Assembly: GCA_963778225.1 (NCBI GenBank)
Contig: CAVZTR010000013.1
Coordinates: forward strand, 62,001-126,000
DNA: 64,000 nt
Source: JAGVSR01 sp963778225
Lineage (GTDB): Bacteria; Pseudomonadota; Alphaproteobacteria; Rhizobiales; Hyphomicrobiaceae
Direction: 5' to 3'
Translations under genes and position numbers: made by a program
Notes under the pieces: generated by a model
The model's database searches: none
What the model was told of the DNA's origin: nothing
Seen by the model: only the letters and a program-made list of their open reading frames with translations
Shown: positions 8,763-18,766 of the stretch, piece after piece
Numbering within the stretch: position 1 is the first letter of the stretch
Layout of the letters: each line of letters opens with the position of its first letter

Positions 8763-9481
8763 ACCTTCACGATCTCCATCGCTGAGGAAACGTAAAAGCC
8801 GCTGTCGACACGAAAGGTGTGCCCCTCGCGGAAGGTCGAAAGTGCCGGCTCTGCCGCGATATGCCGGCGGAGTTCGCCGGCATCGACCGGCTCAATGGCC
8901 GGGGCTCGGTCTTGCCTGGGGAAGAAACGGCCGACCGCATGCATCAACGTCAGAGCCGGCGTCCGGGGAGCGAAGGTGAAGATGATCCCCCGCTCGACGT
9001 TCGCTGACAGCCGACCGAGCATGGCAACCATGTCGGCCGACCTGTAGTGAATGAGTGAATCCATCGCGACGGCGTAATCGAAGCGGCCGAGAGCCGGATC
9101 GAGCATGTCGCCGACGTGAAACTGGATCGAGCCGTACCCCTCGTTGAACGGCAGCTCTGAACGCATCTTGTCGGTCCGCTCGCGGGCGAGTGAGACCAAC
9201 GTCTCGGCAAGATCGATCGCGACGACGTCTGCTCCGCGCCGCGCCGCTTCGAACGATAGCGCGCCCGTCCCGCAGCCAGCGTCGAGAATACGCATGCCCT
9301 TGAGATCAGCCGGCATCCAGTCGAGCAGCGTAGCTCGCATCCGGTCGCGGCCGGCACGCACCGTGCGGCGAATGCCGCTGACCGGTGCATCCGACGTCAA
9401 CCGTGCCCACGTCTCGGACGCAGTCCGGTCGAAGTAGGTCTGCAGCTCGCTGCGGCGCTGGCGGTAGGAAAGCGTGTGCAT
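8759..9481 (-). CDS. bchM: Mg-protoporphyrin IX methyltransferase BchM
   Basis: S-adenosylmethionine-dependent O-methyltransferase that makes Mg-protoporphyrin IX monomethyl ester, the substrate of both cyclases in this window. Class I methyltransferase motif I is visible as ILDAGCGTGALSFEAARRG, followed by VVAIDLAETLV. ATG 9481 overlaps the bchL TGA by one base. An upstream TTG in the same frame would add one residue. Length is 240 residues. It lies between bchL and lhaA in the bchFNBHLM run. Confidence 0.95.
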   Translation of the reverse strand: MHTLSYRQRRSELQTYFDRTASETWARLTSDAPVSGIRRTVRAGRDRMRATLLDWMPADLKGMRILDAGCGTGALSFEAARRGADVVAIDLAETLVSLARERTDKMRSELPFNEGYGSIQFHVGDMLDPALGRFDYAVAMDSLIHYRSADMVAMLGRLSANVERGIIFTFAPRTPALTLMHAVGRFFPRQDRAPAIEPVDAGELRRHIAAEPALSTFREGHTFRVDSGFYVSSAMEIVKV

Positions 9482-10395
9482 CAATCATACCCCAGGAAAT
9501 CGAAGATATCGCGGTCCTTCATCGGGCGCGCATCGAGCGGAACCGTGCCGGCCCAGAGGCTTGCCGCAAGCCGCAGGTATTCCTGCTGCACGGCTTCCAG
9601 TTCGGGCGACGGCTCCATTTCGAACAGCGTCGACTTCTTCAGCCGCGAGCGGCGGATCACATCGAGATCCGGGAAGTGTGCCAGCCTCGCCAGACCAATC
9701 TCACTGTTGAAACGATCGATTTGGTCGGTGTCTTTCGACCGATTGGCGATCACGCCACCGATACGGATGCCATAATTCTTGGCTTTCGCCTGGATGGCTG
9801 CAGCGATGCGGTTCATCGCGAAGATGCTGTCGAAGTCGTTGGCGCAAACGATGAGCCCGCGTTCGGCATGCTGGAGTGGCGAGGCAAAGCCGCCGCACAC
9901 CACATCGCCCAGCACGTCGAAGATCACGACGTCCGTCTCGTCGAGAAGATGATGCTCCTTGAGAAGCTTCACCGTCTGGCCGACGACATACCCGCCGCAT
10001 CCCGTGCCTGCCGGCGGACCACCCGCCTCCACGCACAGAACGCCGTTGTAGCCCTCGTACACGAAGTCCTCGACGCGAAGTTCTTCCGTGTGGAAGTTCA
10101 CCTGCTCGAGCACGTCAATCACGGTTGGAACAAGCTGCTTGGTCAGCGTGAAGGTCGAATCGTGCTTGGGATCGCACCCGATCTGCAACACGCGTTTGCC
10201 GAGCTTGGAGAACGCCGCCGAAAGGTTCGATGACGTCGTGCTCTTGCCGATGCCGCCCTTGCCATAGACCGCGAACACCTTTGCCGTCGTCGGAATTGCG
10301 ACGCGCGGATCCATGTGGACCTGCACGCTGCCCTCTCCGTCGCCGGTGCGCCCCCGCTCTTTCAGCGCAGCACTTTTGAAAATCGTAGCCGTCAT
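9481..10395 (-). CDS. bchL: Protochlorophyllide reductase iron protein BchL
   Basis: NifH-like ATPase subunit of dark-operative protochlorophyllide reductase; it donates electrons to BchNB. P-loop GKGGIGKS lies at residues 45-52. The cysteines expected to bridge the [4Fe-4S] cluster of the dimer are in TGCGGY and DVVCGGFA. Length is 304 residues. The start overlaps the bchH stop (ATGA), so it is coupled to bchH. Confidence 0.97.
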   Translation of the reverse strand: MTATIFKSAALKERGRTGDGEGSVQVHMDPRVAIPTTAKVFAVYGKGGIGKSTTSSNLSAAFSKLGKRVLQIGCDPKHDSTFTLTKQLVPTVIDVLEQVNFHTEELRVEDFVYEGYNGVLCVEAGGPPAGTGCGGYVVGQTVKLLKEHHLLDETDVVIFDVLGDVVCGGFASPLQHAERGLIVCANDFDSIFAMNRIAAAIQAKAKNYGIRIGGVIANRSKDTDQIDRFNSEIGLARLAHFPDLDVIRRSRLKKSTLFEMEPSPELEAVQQEYLRLAASLWAGTVPLDARPMKDRDIFDFLGYD

Positions 10396-13300
10396 GCGGC
10401 AACCTCCACTCCGACGCCTTCGAGACGGTCCTCGAGATCAGCGCCTGCATTCCTCAGGGCTTCAAGCACGCCCGGTTCCGGCGTCCAATAATTCCGCTCG
10501 TGGGCTTCGAGCAGCCGGTTCGCGACCTTCGCAGACGCCGTCGGGTTCAAAGCCGCGAGGCGTTCGCGCATTTCAGGGTCGAGAACGAAAGTCTCCGTGA
10601 TCTGGTGATAGACCCAGGGCGCCACTTGTCCCGTCGTCGCCGACCAGCCGAGAGTGTTGGTGACCTGCGCCTCGATCTGGCGCACGCCTTCGTAGCCATG
10701 CTTCAGCATGCCCTCGTACCATTTCGGGTTGAGGGTCCGCGTCCGCGTCTCGAGCGCCACCTGTTCCGACAGCGAGCGCACGAGACCTTCCCCGCGCGTC
10801 TGGTCGCCGATGTAGACCGGCACATCGTTTCCACTCGCGCGGCGCACCGCCCGGCTGATGCCGCCGAGCGTATCGAAGTAGTGATCGATGGTGGTGATCC
10901 CGACTTCGACGGATTCGAGATTCTGGTAGGCGAGCTTCACATTCGACAGCACGCTCTCAAGCAGCGCGGACTGCTGTTCCGGCTTGCCGGTGCGGCTGTA
11001 GGCGAAGCTCTTGCGGCGGGAGTAGGTCTCGGCCAGCTCGTCTCCGTCCTGCCAGGTGCCCTCTTCGATGAGCTGGTTGACGTTCGCGCCGTACGCCCCG
11101 TCCGCATTGGAGAATACGCGCAGTGCGGCCGTCTCCATGTCGACGCCCTTCGCCTGCATGTAGGCAAGCGCGTGCGCCCGGACGAAATTCATCTCTGCTG
11201 GCTCATCCGCCGTCGCGGCGAGCCACGCGGCCTCCGCCAGCAACTTCGTCTGCAGCGGCAGCAGATCGCGGAAAATGCCAGACAGCGTCACGACGGCATC
11301 GATGCGCGGACGGCCAAGTTGCTCCAGCGGAATGAGATCAGCGCCGCACAGGCGTCCATAGCTGTCGAACCGCGGCTTGGCCCCCATCAGCGCCAGCGCC
11401 TGCGCGATCGGCCCGCCTTCGGTCTTCAGGTTGTCTGTCCCCCAGAGCACCAGCGCGACCGTCTCCGGCAGCGGGTTTCCGTCGAGGCGATAGCGTTCGA
11501 GCAAGCGGTTCGTCTGCCGCGTGCCATCTGCCATCGCAAATGCGCTCGGGATGCGGAACGGATCGAACCCGTGCAGGTTACGGCCCGTGGGAAGGATAGC
11601 CGGCGTCCGAATGAGATCGCCCGACGGTGCGGGACGAACAAAGCGCCCGTCCAGTGCATGCACCAGCGCACCAAGCTCATGCTCTTCCGACAGCAGCCGG
11701 TTCAGCTCCGACATGGCCACCACGGCTTCGATGGCCTCGGGGCTCTTGTCGCGCGTCGTCCGCGCCAGCGCATCTTCAGGCCGGGCGCCCGCAACGATCG
11801 CTTCCAGCGTCGCATCTGCCGGATGATAATCGGGACGCGCTTCCGCTGCCGCCTTCAGCAGATCCAGCCGCTCACCCGCCGTCATCGGCTCGCCGATCAC
11901 ATGCAGCCCGTTCGGGATCAGCGTGTATTCGAGTTCCAGAACCGCCGCCCACAGCTTGGCGACATGGCCTTCGCCGTCAGCGAAAGTCCACTCCGGCTCA
12001 GCCGAAGCGAGTTCCACCTGTGCCGCCTGCGCCTGGATGACCGGCAGAAGCTGCTCGCGTTCCGCATCGGCTTCCGGCTCCAGACCGCGCCAGCGCTCGA
12101 TCGACGCTTTGAGATCGAGAAGACCGCGATAAAGACCCGCTGCCGAAATTGGCGGCGTGAGATAGCTGATCAGCGTTGCAGCCGAGCGGCGCTTCGCGAT
12201 CGTGCCTTCCGATGGATTGTTCGCTGCATAGAGATAGAAGTTCGGCATGTCGGCGATGAGCCGGTCCGGCCACGACGAACCGGACATGCCCGCCTGCTTG
12301 CCCGGCATGAATTCCAGCGCACCGTGCGTGCCGTAGTGCAGCAGTGCGTGCGCCCCGAAATCTTCGCGCAGATAGCGGTAGAAGGCGGCGAACGCATGCG
12401 TCGGCGCGAAGCTCTTCTCGAACAGCAACCGCATTGGGTCGCCCTCGTAGCCGAACGCCGGCTGGATCGCGACCAGCACATTTCCATATTGCGCGCCGAG
12501 CACGAAGATCGACTGGCCATCGCTCTGCGCGCGGCCGGGAGCAGCACCCCACTGGCCTTCGATTTCCTTCAGCCATTTCTGGCGGCGGACATGCGTATCG
12601 GCCGGGATCTTCGCGACCACGTTTGCGATCGACCCGTGTACCGCCGCATTCCCGGTGATGATCTGGTTGCGCAGCGCATCGACGCTCGCCGGAACCTCGA
12701 CCGAATACCCAGCCTCCTTCAGCGACTTCAGCGTGTTGAAGAGAGACGCGAAAACCGACAGGAACGCGGCCGAACCGGTGGCGCCGCTGTTGGGCGGGAA
12801 ATTGAAGAGCACGATCGCCAGTTTGCGCTCGGCCCGCTGGCTGCGGCGAAGCGCAACGAGCTTCTCAATGCGTGCAGCCAGCATTTCTGCGCGATCGATG
12901 CACACGTGCATATTGCGTTCGGCATCGCCCTTCGGCAGCACGCAGCGCCGATCACAGCCGGTGCAGGCTTCACCCGTTCCATCCGACCGACCGCCGAACA
13001 CCATGGGTCCCGTGGACCCGTCGAGCTCGGGAATGGCGACCATGATCGTCTGCTCGATCGGCATCAGGCCGCGCTCGGATGCGCCCCACTGCTCGAGCGA
13101 CTGGAATTCCACCGCGTGCGCCGCCAGATACGGCACGTCGAGGCCCGCAAGCATCTCTTCCGCGGCCTTGGCGTCGTTGTACGCAGGACCACCCACGAGC
13201 GAGAACCCGGTCAACGACACGACCGCATCAACCGTCACGCGCCCATTCTGCAGAAAGAACTTGTCCACCGCGGGACGCGCATCCAAACCTGTCGCGAACG

Positions 13301-14150
13301 CCGGCACGACATCGAGCCCGCGCGCTTCGAGCGCCGCCAGCACACCGTCGTAGTGAGCCGTATTTCCGGCCAGCAGATAGGACCGCATGACGAGCACGCC
13401 GACTCGGCCGCGCGTGCCCTTCACCGGTAGATCGGAAAGCTTTTCCGTCATCCGCTGCGGCAGAGAAGGATGATAAAGGCCGACATCCGGATAGACCATC
13501 GGCGGCTGCGCCTTCAGCGTGCCGCGCAGCCCCTTGCGCTCGCCGTCGGCATACCGGTCCACCAGATAGCGGACCATGTTGACGACGTTCTCTTCCGAGC
13601 CGGCCAGCCAGTATTGCAGCGTCAGAAAATACGCGCGCACGTCCTGGGCAGGGCCCGGAATGAAGCGCAGGATCTTCGGGATCCGCCGCAGCATCGCCAT
13701 CTGCGACTCGCCCGACGAATGCTTCTTGTCCTTGGAACTGCCGCGCAGCCGCTTCAGAAGCGCCATCGCGCCGCCTGGCTCGCCATTCATCGAGAAGCTG
13801 CCGAGCCGCGTCAGCTTGATGACCTCGCCCGCGGACAGGCAGCCGATCATCGCATCGCAATGATCGCGGCGCGCCTGCAGATCGGGGAGAACCGCGCGGA
13901 TGTGGTCTTCCATGAACAGCATGTTGGCGAAGATGATGTCGCCCTTGGCAATGTCGTCCTTGCAGCGCTGCAGCGATGCGGGATCGAGTTCCCAATCCGC
14001 TGCCGCATGCAGGCTGATCTTGAGACCCGGGATGGAGCGCTCCAGAGTACGCCGCGCGCGATCGACCGCGGCAGCCAAATGGCTGTCCATCGTCACGATC
14101 ACCACCCGGACAGAGCCCGGGTCAGCGGCTGTAATGGGCCTTAGCATCAT
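10392..14150 (-). CDS. bchH: Magnesium chelatase subunit BchH
   Basis: Large porphyrin-binding subunit that receives Mg2+ with the BchI-BchD motor. About 1252 residues, the usual size. Family blocks are visible, such as HYGTHGALEFMPGKQAG, LYAANNPSEGTIAKRRS and the C-terminal ALNPTASAKVANRLLEAHERNYW. I placed the start at ATG 14150 (MMLRPITAAD); an in-frame TTG at 14162 is possible. It overlaps bchB by 29 nt. It is physically distant from bchI and bchD, which sit on the other arm of the cluster. Confidence 0.96.
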   Translation of the reverse strand: MMLRPITAADPGSVRVVIVTMDSHLAAAVDRARRTLERSIPGLKISLHAAADWELDPASLQRCKDDIAKGDIIFANMLFMEDHIRAVLPDLQARRDHCDAMIGCLSAGEVIKLTRLGSFSMNGEPGGAMALLKRLRGSSKDKKHSSGESQMAMLRRIPKILRFIPGPAQDVRAYFLTLQYWLAGSEENVVNMVRYLVDRYADGERKGLRGTLKAQPPMVYPDVGLYHPSLPQRMTEKLSDLPVKGTRGRVGVLVMRSYLLAGNTAHYDGVLAALEARGLDVVPAFATGLDARPAVDKFFLQNGRVTVDAVVSLTGFSLVGGPAYNDAKAAEEMLAGLDVPYLAAHAVEFQSLEQWGASERGLMPIEQTIMVAIPELDGSTGPMVFGGRSDGTGEACTGCDRRCVLPKGDAERNMHVCIDRAEMLAARIEKLVALRRSQRAERKLAIVLFNFPPNSGATGSAAFLSVFASLFNTLKSLKEAGYSVEVPASVDALRNQIITGNAAVHGSIANVVAKIPADTHVRRQKWLKEIEGQWGAAPGRAQSDGQSIFVLGAQYGNVLVAIQPAFGYEGDPMRLLFEKSFAPTHAFAAFYRYLREDFGAHALLHYGTHGALEFMPGKQAGMSGSSWPDRLIADMPNFYLYAANNPSEGTIAKRRSAATLISYLTPPISAAGLYRGLLDLKASIERWRGLEPEADAEREQLLPVIQAQAAQVELASAEPEWTFADGEGHVAKLWAAVLELEYTLIPNGLHVIGEPMTAGERLDLLKAAAEARPDYHPADATLEAIVAGARPEDALARTTRDKSPEAIEAVVAMSELNRLLSEEHELGALVHALDGRFVRPAPSGDLIRTPAILPTGRNLHGFDPFRIPSAFAMADGTRQTNRLLERYRLDGNPLPETVALVLWGTDNLKTEGGPIAQALALMGAKPRFDSYGRLCGADLIPLEQLGRPRIDAVVTLSGIFRDLLPLQTKLLAEAAWLAATADEPAEMNFVRAHALAYMQAKGVDMETAALRVFSNADGAYGANVNQLIEEGTWQDGDELAETYSRRKSFAYSRTGKPEQQSALLESVLSNVKLAYQNLESVEVGITTIDHYFDTLGGISRAVRRASGNDVPVYIGDQTRGEGLVRSLSEQVALETRTRTLNPKWYEGMLKHGYEGVRQIEAQVTNTLGWSATTGQVAPWVYHQITETFVLDPEMRERLAALNPTASAKVANRLLEAHERNYWTPEPGVLEALRNAGADLEDRLEGVGVEVAA

Positions 14151-15738
14151 ACAAAGTCTCAATGGTTATCGTCTTGATGCCGCGTTCTGCGGCGTAGCGT
14201 TCGGTGTTGCGCCGTGCCTTGCCCCGCACGAAAAACGGGATTTTTCCGAGTTCTTTTTCTGCTTCCGCGGCCCAACCCTCTGGCTTGGCTGCCACCGGCG
14301 TCGCCGGTTCCTGCAGCACGATCGCCTCCGAGGTCGCGACAGGTGCCATCACGGCCGCGGACGCATCAGCCGAAGCTTCACGCGCCCCACCGTGACCGCC
14401 CAGATGCGAAGGCCCGGCGCCATCGTGGAATTCGAAATCGTCGCGGAACATCTGCAGAAGATGTTCTTCAAGACCCATCATCAGCGGATGAACCCAGGTA
14501 TCGAAGAGCACGTTGGCACCCTCGAAACCCATTTGCGGGGCATACCGCGCCGGGAAATCCTGGACATGGATCGGAGCGGAGATCACCGCGCAGGGAACGC
14601 CGAGGCGCTTGGCGATATGCCGTTCCATCTGCGTGCCAAGAACGAGTTCCGGATGCAGATCCCGCACCGCCTGCTCGACTTCGAGATAATCGTCGGTGAC
14701 GAGTGCTTCCAACCCGTACTCTTTGGCGGCTTCGCGGATATCGCGGGCAAACTCACGCGAATAGGTGCCAAGCCCGACAACCTTGAACCCCAATTCGCTC
14801 GTGGCGACCTTGGCCGCGGCGATCGCATGCGTGGCATCGCCGAAAATGAAGACGCGCTTGCCGGTGAGGTAGGTGCTGTCGATGCTGCGCGAGTACCATG
14901 GCAACCGCGACCGCTCGCGCGAAAGAAACGCCGTGCTGTCGACGCCGGCCAGTTCGCACACTTCCTTCACGAAGGCGCGTGTCGCCCCCACACCGATCGG
15001 AATGGTCTTGGTGAACGGCTGCCCGAAGGTCCGCTTCAGCCAGTTGGCGGCGTTCTGCGCCACTTCCGGATAGAGCACGATGTTGAAGTCTGCTTCCGGC
15101 AGCCGCGCCAGATCGGACGGCCGCGAACCCTGCGGCGCCACCACATTCACTTCGATCTTGAGGTCGGACAGAAGGCGCAGGATTTCCGTTACGTCGTCAC
15201 GATTGCGGAAGCCCAGCGATGTCGGGCCCAGAACATTGCAGCGCGCCCGCTCACCGGCAGCCCGCTGAGGGCGCGTCGCGCCGGGGGCCGGCGCCTGGGA
15301 GCCCGTATAGGCGCGCACGAGCTGATAGAATGTTTCCGCCGCGCCCCAGTTCTCTTTCTTCTGATAGGCCGGCAGATCGAGCGGAATGACGGGGCAATCG
15401 AGGGCAAGCGCCTTGGCGAGCCCGCCCGGATCGTCCTGGATCAGTTCCGCCGTGCACGAGGCCCCAACGATCATCGCTTCCGGCTTGAAGCGCTCATACG
15501 CCGCCCGCGCCGATGACTTGAACAGTTCCGCCGTGTCGCCGCCGAGGTCGCGCGCCTGGAACGTCGTGTAGGTCACGGGCGGGCGCACGTTGTTGCGCTC
15601 GATCATCGTGAACAGGAGATCGGCATACGTGTCGCCCTGCGGCGCATGCAGCACGTAATGCAGGCCATCCATCGAGTTCGCGATTCGCATCGCGCCGATG
15701 TGCGGAGGTCCTTCATAGGTCCAGACGGTCAATTGCAT
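14122..15738 (-). CDS. bchB: Protochlorophyllide reductase subunit BchB
   Basis: Catalytic NifK-like subunit of dark-operative protochlorophyllide reductase, which binds protochlorophyllide with BchN. The N-terminus MQLTVWTYEGPPHIGAMRIA is diagnostic. A cysteine likely to bind iron-sulfur is visible in VGASCTAELIQDDPGG. Full length, 538 residues, with the C-terminal helical domain (GIKTITIETLYDAKAHY). It lies 3 nt after bchN and overlaps bchH. Confidence 0.97.
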   Translation of the reverse strand: MQLTVWTYEGPPHIGAMRIANSMDGLHYVLHAPQGDTYADLLFTMIERNNVRPPVTYTTFQARDLGGDTAELFKSSARAAYERFKPEAMIVGASCTAELIQDDPGGLAKALALDCPVIPLDLPAYQKKENWGAAETFYQLVRAYTGSQAPAPGATRPQRAAGERARCNVLGPTSLGFRNRDDVTEILRLLSDLKIEVNVVAPQGSRPSDLARLPEADFNIVLYPEVAQNAANWLKRTFGQPFTKTIPIGVGATRAFVKEVCELAGVDSTAFLSRERSRLPWYSRSIDSTYLTGKRVFIFGDATHAIAAAKVATSELGFKVVGLGTYSREFARDIREAAKEYGLEALVTDDYLEVEQAVRDLHPELVLGTQMERHIAKRLGVPCAVISAPIHVQDFPARYAPQMGFEGANVLFDTWVHPLMMGLEEHLLQMFRDDFEFHDGAGPSHLGGHGGAREASADASAAVMAPVATSEAIVLQEPATPVAAKPEGWAAEAEKELGKIPFFVRGKARRNTERYAAERGIKTITIETLYDAKAHYSR

Positions 15739-15741
15739 GGC

Positions 15742-17037
15742 TCAGACCTCCAGCCGCGTGCGCCGCAGAAGCGGACGCGTGAAGAGTTCTGCCAAATCAC
15801 CGGCCTGTTCGAAGCCCTGCACAGGCGTGAACAGGAGTTCGATCGACCACTTGGTCGTGAAGCCTTCCGCCTCGAGCGGATTGGCAAGACCGAGACCGCA
15901 AACGATCAGATCGGGCTTGGCCTCGCGGCAGCGATCGAGCTGACGCTCCACGTCCTGGCCTTCGCTGACGAGCGTTTCCGCGGGCAACTTGTCGAGATCA
16001 AACGCCATCTGCTGGCGATTGAGATACGGCGTGCCGACCTCGACCGGAAACATGCCCAGTTCTTCGTGCAGGAACCGCGCAAGTGGGATCTCGAGCTGGC
16101 TGTCGGGGAAGAAGAACACGCGCTTGCCCGCGAGTCGGAACTTGTGTGCATCGAGTGCCTTGCGAGCCCGCGCGGCAGCCGGTGCAACGACCTCGTCGAA
16201 GCGTGCCCGCGGCACACCCCAAAGATCGGCGGCTTTTGCCAGCCAAGCCATCGTCCCTTCCACGCCGTAGGGGAAAGGCGCGGCCAGAATTTCACAGCCG
16301 CGCTCTTGCAGGCGAGCGGTGGTATCGGTGAGAAACGGCTGTGCCAGAAGCACTTTCGTCCCTGGCCCAACGGCGGGCAATTCGCGCGACTTGCGCGGCG
16401 GCAGGAAGGCAACGTCGGTCATGCCGAGTTCGGTGAAAATCCGGCGAAACTGATCCTCGACGATATCAGCGAGCGCACCGGCGACGAGAAGCTGCGGTGC
16501 GCCGTCTTCGCGTGCCGGCAATTCCGGCACCAGAGACGCCAGGCACGCATCTTCGCCCTGGGTAAACGTGGTTTCGATGCCGCTGCCCGAGTAGTTCAAA
16601 ACGCGCACATTCGGTGCATGCTGCACGGAGAGACGTTCGGCAGCCCGCGAAAGATCGAGCTTGATCACTTCCGACGGGCACGACCCCACCAGGAAGAGCA
16701 TGCGAATGTCCGGCCGACGCTCCAGAAGGCGGCCCACGACCCGGTCGAGTTCTTCATTTGCATCTGCCAGGCCCGCGAGATCGCGCTCGTCGAGAATCGC
16801 CGTGGCAAAGCGCGGCTCTGCGAAGATCATCACCCCCGCAGCCGATTGAATGAGATGAGCGCATGTCCGCGAACCGACGACGAGGAAGAACGCGTCCTGG
16901 ATTTTCCGGTGCAGCCAGATGATGCCGGTTAATCCACAGAAAACTTCCCGCTGCCCGCGTTCGCGCAGCACCGGCCGTTCGGTGGTGGCGCAGGCTTCCT
17001 TGGTGAGCGCCTTAGCGCTGGCGAGTACGCTCGTCAT
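15742..17037 (-). CDS. bchN: Protochlorophyllide reductase subunit BchN
   Basis: NifD-like subunit that supplies three cysteine ligands of the [4Fe-4S] cluster at the BchNB interface. Cysteines are visible in REVFCGLTGI, GSRTCAHLIQ and VGSCPSEVIK. Length is 431 residues. The ATG overlaps the bchF stop (ATGA). Confidence 0.97.
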   Translation of the reverse strand: MTSVLASAKALTKEACATTERPVLRERGQREVFCGLTGIIWLHRKIQDAFFLVVGSRTCAHLIQSAAGVMIFAEPRFATAILDERDLAGLADANEELDRVVGRLLERRPDIRMLFLVGSCPSEVIKLDLSRAAERLSVQHAPNVRVLNYSGSGIETTFTQGEDACLASLVPELPAREDGAPQLLVAGALADIVEDQFRRIFTELGMTDVAFLPPRKSRELPAVGPGTKVLLAQPFLTDTTARLQERGCEILAAPFPYGVEGTMAWLAKAADLWGVPRARFDEVVAPAAARARKALDAHKFRLAGKRVFFFPDSQLEIPLARFLHEELGMFPVEVGTPYLNRQQMAFDLDKLPAETLVSEGQDVERQLDRCREAKPDLIVCGLGLANPLEAEGFTTKWSIELLFTPVQGFEQAGDLAELFTRPLLRRTRLEV

Positions 17038-17555
17038 TGCGCGACCTCCATTCCGGTCGCCGGCTCTGACGAGGACGCACTTTGCAGACGCGCCGCACGC
17101 AATTTCAGAATGAATTGCGCGGCATTGACGACGTAGGTGGCATACGCTGCGAGCGCGAGCAGCATCTGCCCTTCGACGCTAAGCCAGCCTGTAAAGAGGG
17201 CGTAGAGGTAGGCGGTGTGCAGCGCCAGCACGAGCATGCTGACCACATCTTCCCAAAAGAAAGCCGGAGCAAACAGATAGCGCCCGAAGACTTCCTTCTC
17301 CCAGATCGAGCCGGTGACCATGATGGTGTAGAGAACGAATGTCTTAACCACGACGGAGACAGTCGCGGCGTATTCGCCTTCACCGGTGAGAAGGAACCGG
17401 ACGACCAGCCACAGGCTGACGAGGAAAACCAGAAACTGCAGCGGCGCGAGAATGCCTTGCACCAGTGTCCAGGCGGAGGCATCGCGTCGGCGGCGCTCGT
17501 CCGCCGTATAGAGCGGTCGAATGGCCGAAGTGTGGGTATCTGCCGTGCCCTTCAC
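17034..17555 (-). CDS. bchF: 3-vinyl bacteriochlorophyllide hydratase BchF
   Basis: Small membrane enzyme that hydrates the C3 vinyl group on the way to bacteriochlorophyll a. The 173 residues include several hydrophobic helices and the family segment TGSIWEKEVFGRYLFAPAFFWED. The start is GTG at 17553-17555 with only a weak Shine-Dalgarno. It is the first gene of the long minus-strand operon, so the promoter of that operon must lie in the 17556-17849 interval shared with aerR. Confidence 0.93.
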   Translation of the reverse strand: MKGTADTHTSAIRPLYTADERRRRDASAWTLVQGILAPLQFLVFLVSLWLVVRFLLTGEGEYAATVSVVVKTFVLYTIMVTGSIWEKEVFGRYLFAPAFFWEDVVSMLVLALHTAYLYALFTGWLSVEGQMLLALAAYATYVVNAAQFILKLRAARLQSASSSEPATGMEVAQ

Positions 17556-17628
17556 GATCGTCTCGCCCCGCGCTGGTGCAGTTAGCCTGCGACCTAGCGT
17601 GCCGAGATTACGACCGGCCCCGAACGAA

Positions 17629-17662
17629 TGTCAACCTAAGTTGACGTAATTTTCGCTTTACA
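17629..17662 (-). promoter_or_regulatory. PpsR-like operator(s) upstream of bchF
   Basis: Read on the minus strand, CGT-N12-ACA (17629-17646) is one base off consensus but has a perfect 6-bp dyad, GTCAAC/GTTGAC. It abuts TGT-N12-ACG (17645-17662), also one mismatch. They lie 74-107 bp upstream of the bchF GTG in the bchF/aerR divergent region. Unlike the other operators here, there is no 8-bp gap, so the second site may be chance. Confidence 0.5.
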
Positions 17663-17849
17663 TTTTTTCGTCCAGGGGCTTTGAATGATCAACTTCGTGA
17701 TGGTGCTCGTGGATACAAAGTGCTTAGATCAGGCTGGATCGGCATAGCGACACGGCAATTAGCTTAGAGCGGGTCCATCCTCGAACGGCCATAGCAGTAG
17801 ACACACCTCTTCCAGGTGTCATGCGGCCAGTACGGGAGGAATACGCCCC

Positions 17850-18731
17850 ATGCCCGGGTCGAGGCAACTGATTGAGGCTTTCGGCGAATGGCAGTCCTGT
17901 GAGGACCAGCCGTCCGGAGACGCAATACTTTCGAGCGGCGCGCCGGCCATCCAGGAATTCAATCGCGCCATGCTGGGCCGGACGATCGAAGCTGAGGTGA
18001 TCCCCCGTTTGATGATGGCTCACCGCGGTTTCGCCCAAACCGAATCCTCACCGTCGTCGATGCACATTACGTCGGAAGACATCTCTGAGCTGGCGCGCAT
18101 CGTGGTCGAACATGATACGTCCGTGGCCTCCTCCTACATCGATGCCCTTCGCAACCAGGGCGTGCCGATCGACTCGATTTTTGTGGAACTCATGGCGCCG
18201 ACGGCTCGTTTGCTGGGCGAAATGTGGAAATCGGATCAATGCTGCTTCACCGATGTGACAGTCGGCATGGCCCGCCTCCAGCAAATCGTACACGAACTGA
18301 GCCCGGAGTTTGAGCGTGAGGCAGCGCAGGCTTTCGATGGCCGGCGCATTCTTCTGCTCACCATGCCGGGCGAACAGCACACTCTGGGTCTCATGATTGT
18401 CGAAGAATATTTTCGCAGGTATGGCTGGGATTGCTGCAGTAGCGCCCCAAAAGATGTGCGCGACATGACCCGTCTGGCCCGTAGCCAGCACTTCGATGTC
18501 GTTGGCATTTCGGTTGGTTGGGGCGCCCTGGTCGAGAACATAGCATCTGCCATTCAATCGATACGGCGGGCTTCTCTGAACAAAAACGTCGTCGTGCTGG
18601 TCGGCGGAAACCTCTTTCTTGAGAACCCCGCATTCGTTTCTCGCGTCGGCGCCGACGGTACGGCTGAGGATGGTCGGCAGGCCATCTTGCAGCTGCGCTC
18701 GCTGCTGAACGTCAACATCAAAACCTTGTAG
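17850..18731 (+). CDS. aerR: AerR/PpaA-type B12-binding regulator (antirepressor of PpsR)
   Basis: Cytoplasmic cobalamin-binding photoreceptor-like regulator that in Rhodobacter binds CrtJ/PpsR and changes its DNA binding. The N-terminal helical region (to about residue 160) is followed by a B12-type Rossmann domain with E-x-H-x-x-G (EQHTLG, candidate lower ligand H177), the VVGISVGW strand-loop, and VVVLVGGNLF. Length is 293 residues. ATG 17850 has GGGAGG about 10 nt upstream; internal Met codons could give a short form, as reported for AerR. It stands immediately before ppsR, the conserved pairing. Confidence 0.88.
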   Translation: MPGSRQLIEAFGEWQSCEDQPSGDAILSSGAPAIQEFNRAMLGRTIEAEVIPRLMMAHRGFAQTESSPSSMHITSEDISELARIVVEHDTSVASSYIDALRNQGVPIDSIFVELMAPTARLLGEMWKSDQCCFTDVTVGMARLQQIVHELSPEFEREAAQAFDGRRILLLTMPGEQHTLGLMIVEEYFRRYGWDCCSSAPKDVRDMTRLARSQHFDVVGISVGWGALVENIASAIQSIRRASLNKNVVVLVGGNLFLENPAFVSRVGADGTAEDGRQAILQLRSLLNVNIKTL

Positions 18732-18766
18732 CCACACGGCGGAAGAGCAAAGGTTGCGGTAGCGGT

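Noticed and set aside
10500..13430. 976-codon plus-strand frame inside bchH
   Set aside because: Antisense of a complete, conserved BchH; composition is typical of a shadow frame.
17817..17834. TGT-N12-ACG upstream of aerR as a PpsR operator
   Set aside because: One mismatch, no dyad in the arms and no partner site 8 bp away; similar matches are expected by chance.
17556..17849. A small gene in the bchF-aerR interval
   Set aside because: Short frames there lack ribosome binding sites and protein-like composition; the region is best read as divergent regulatory DNA.
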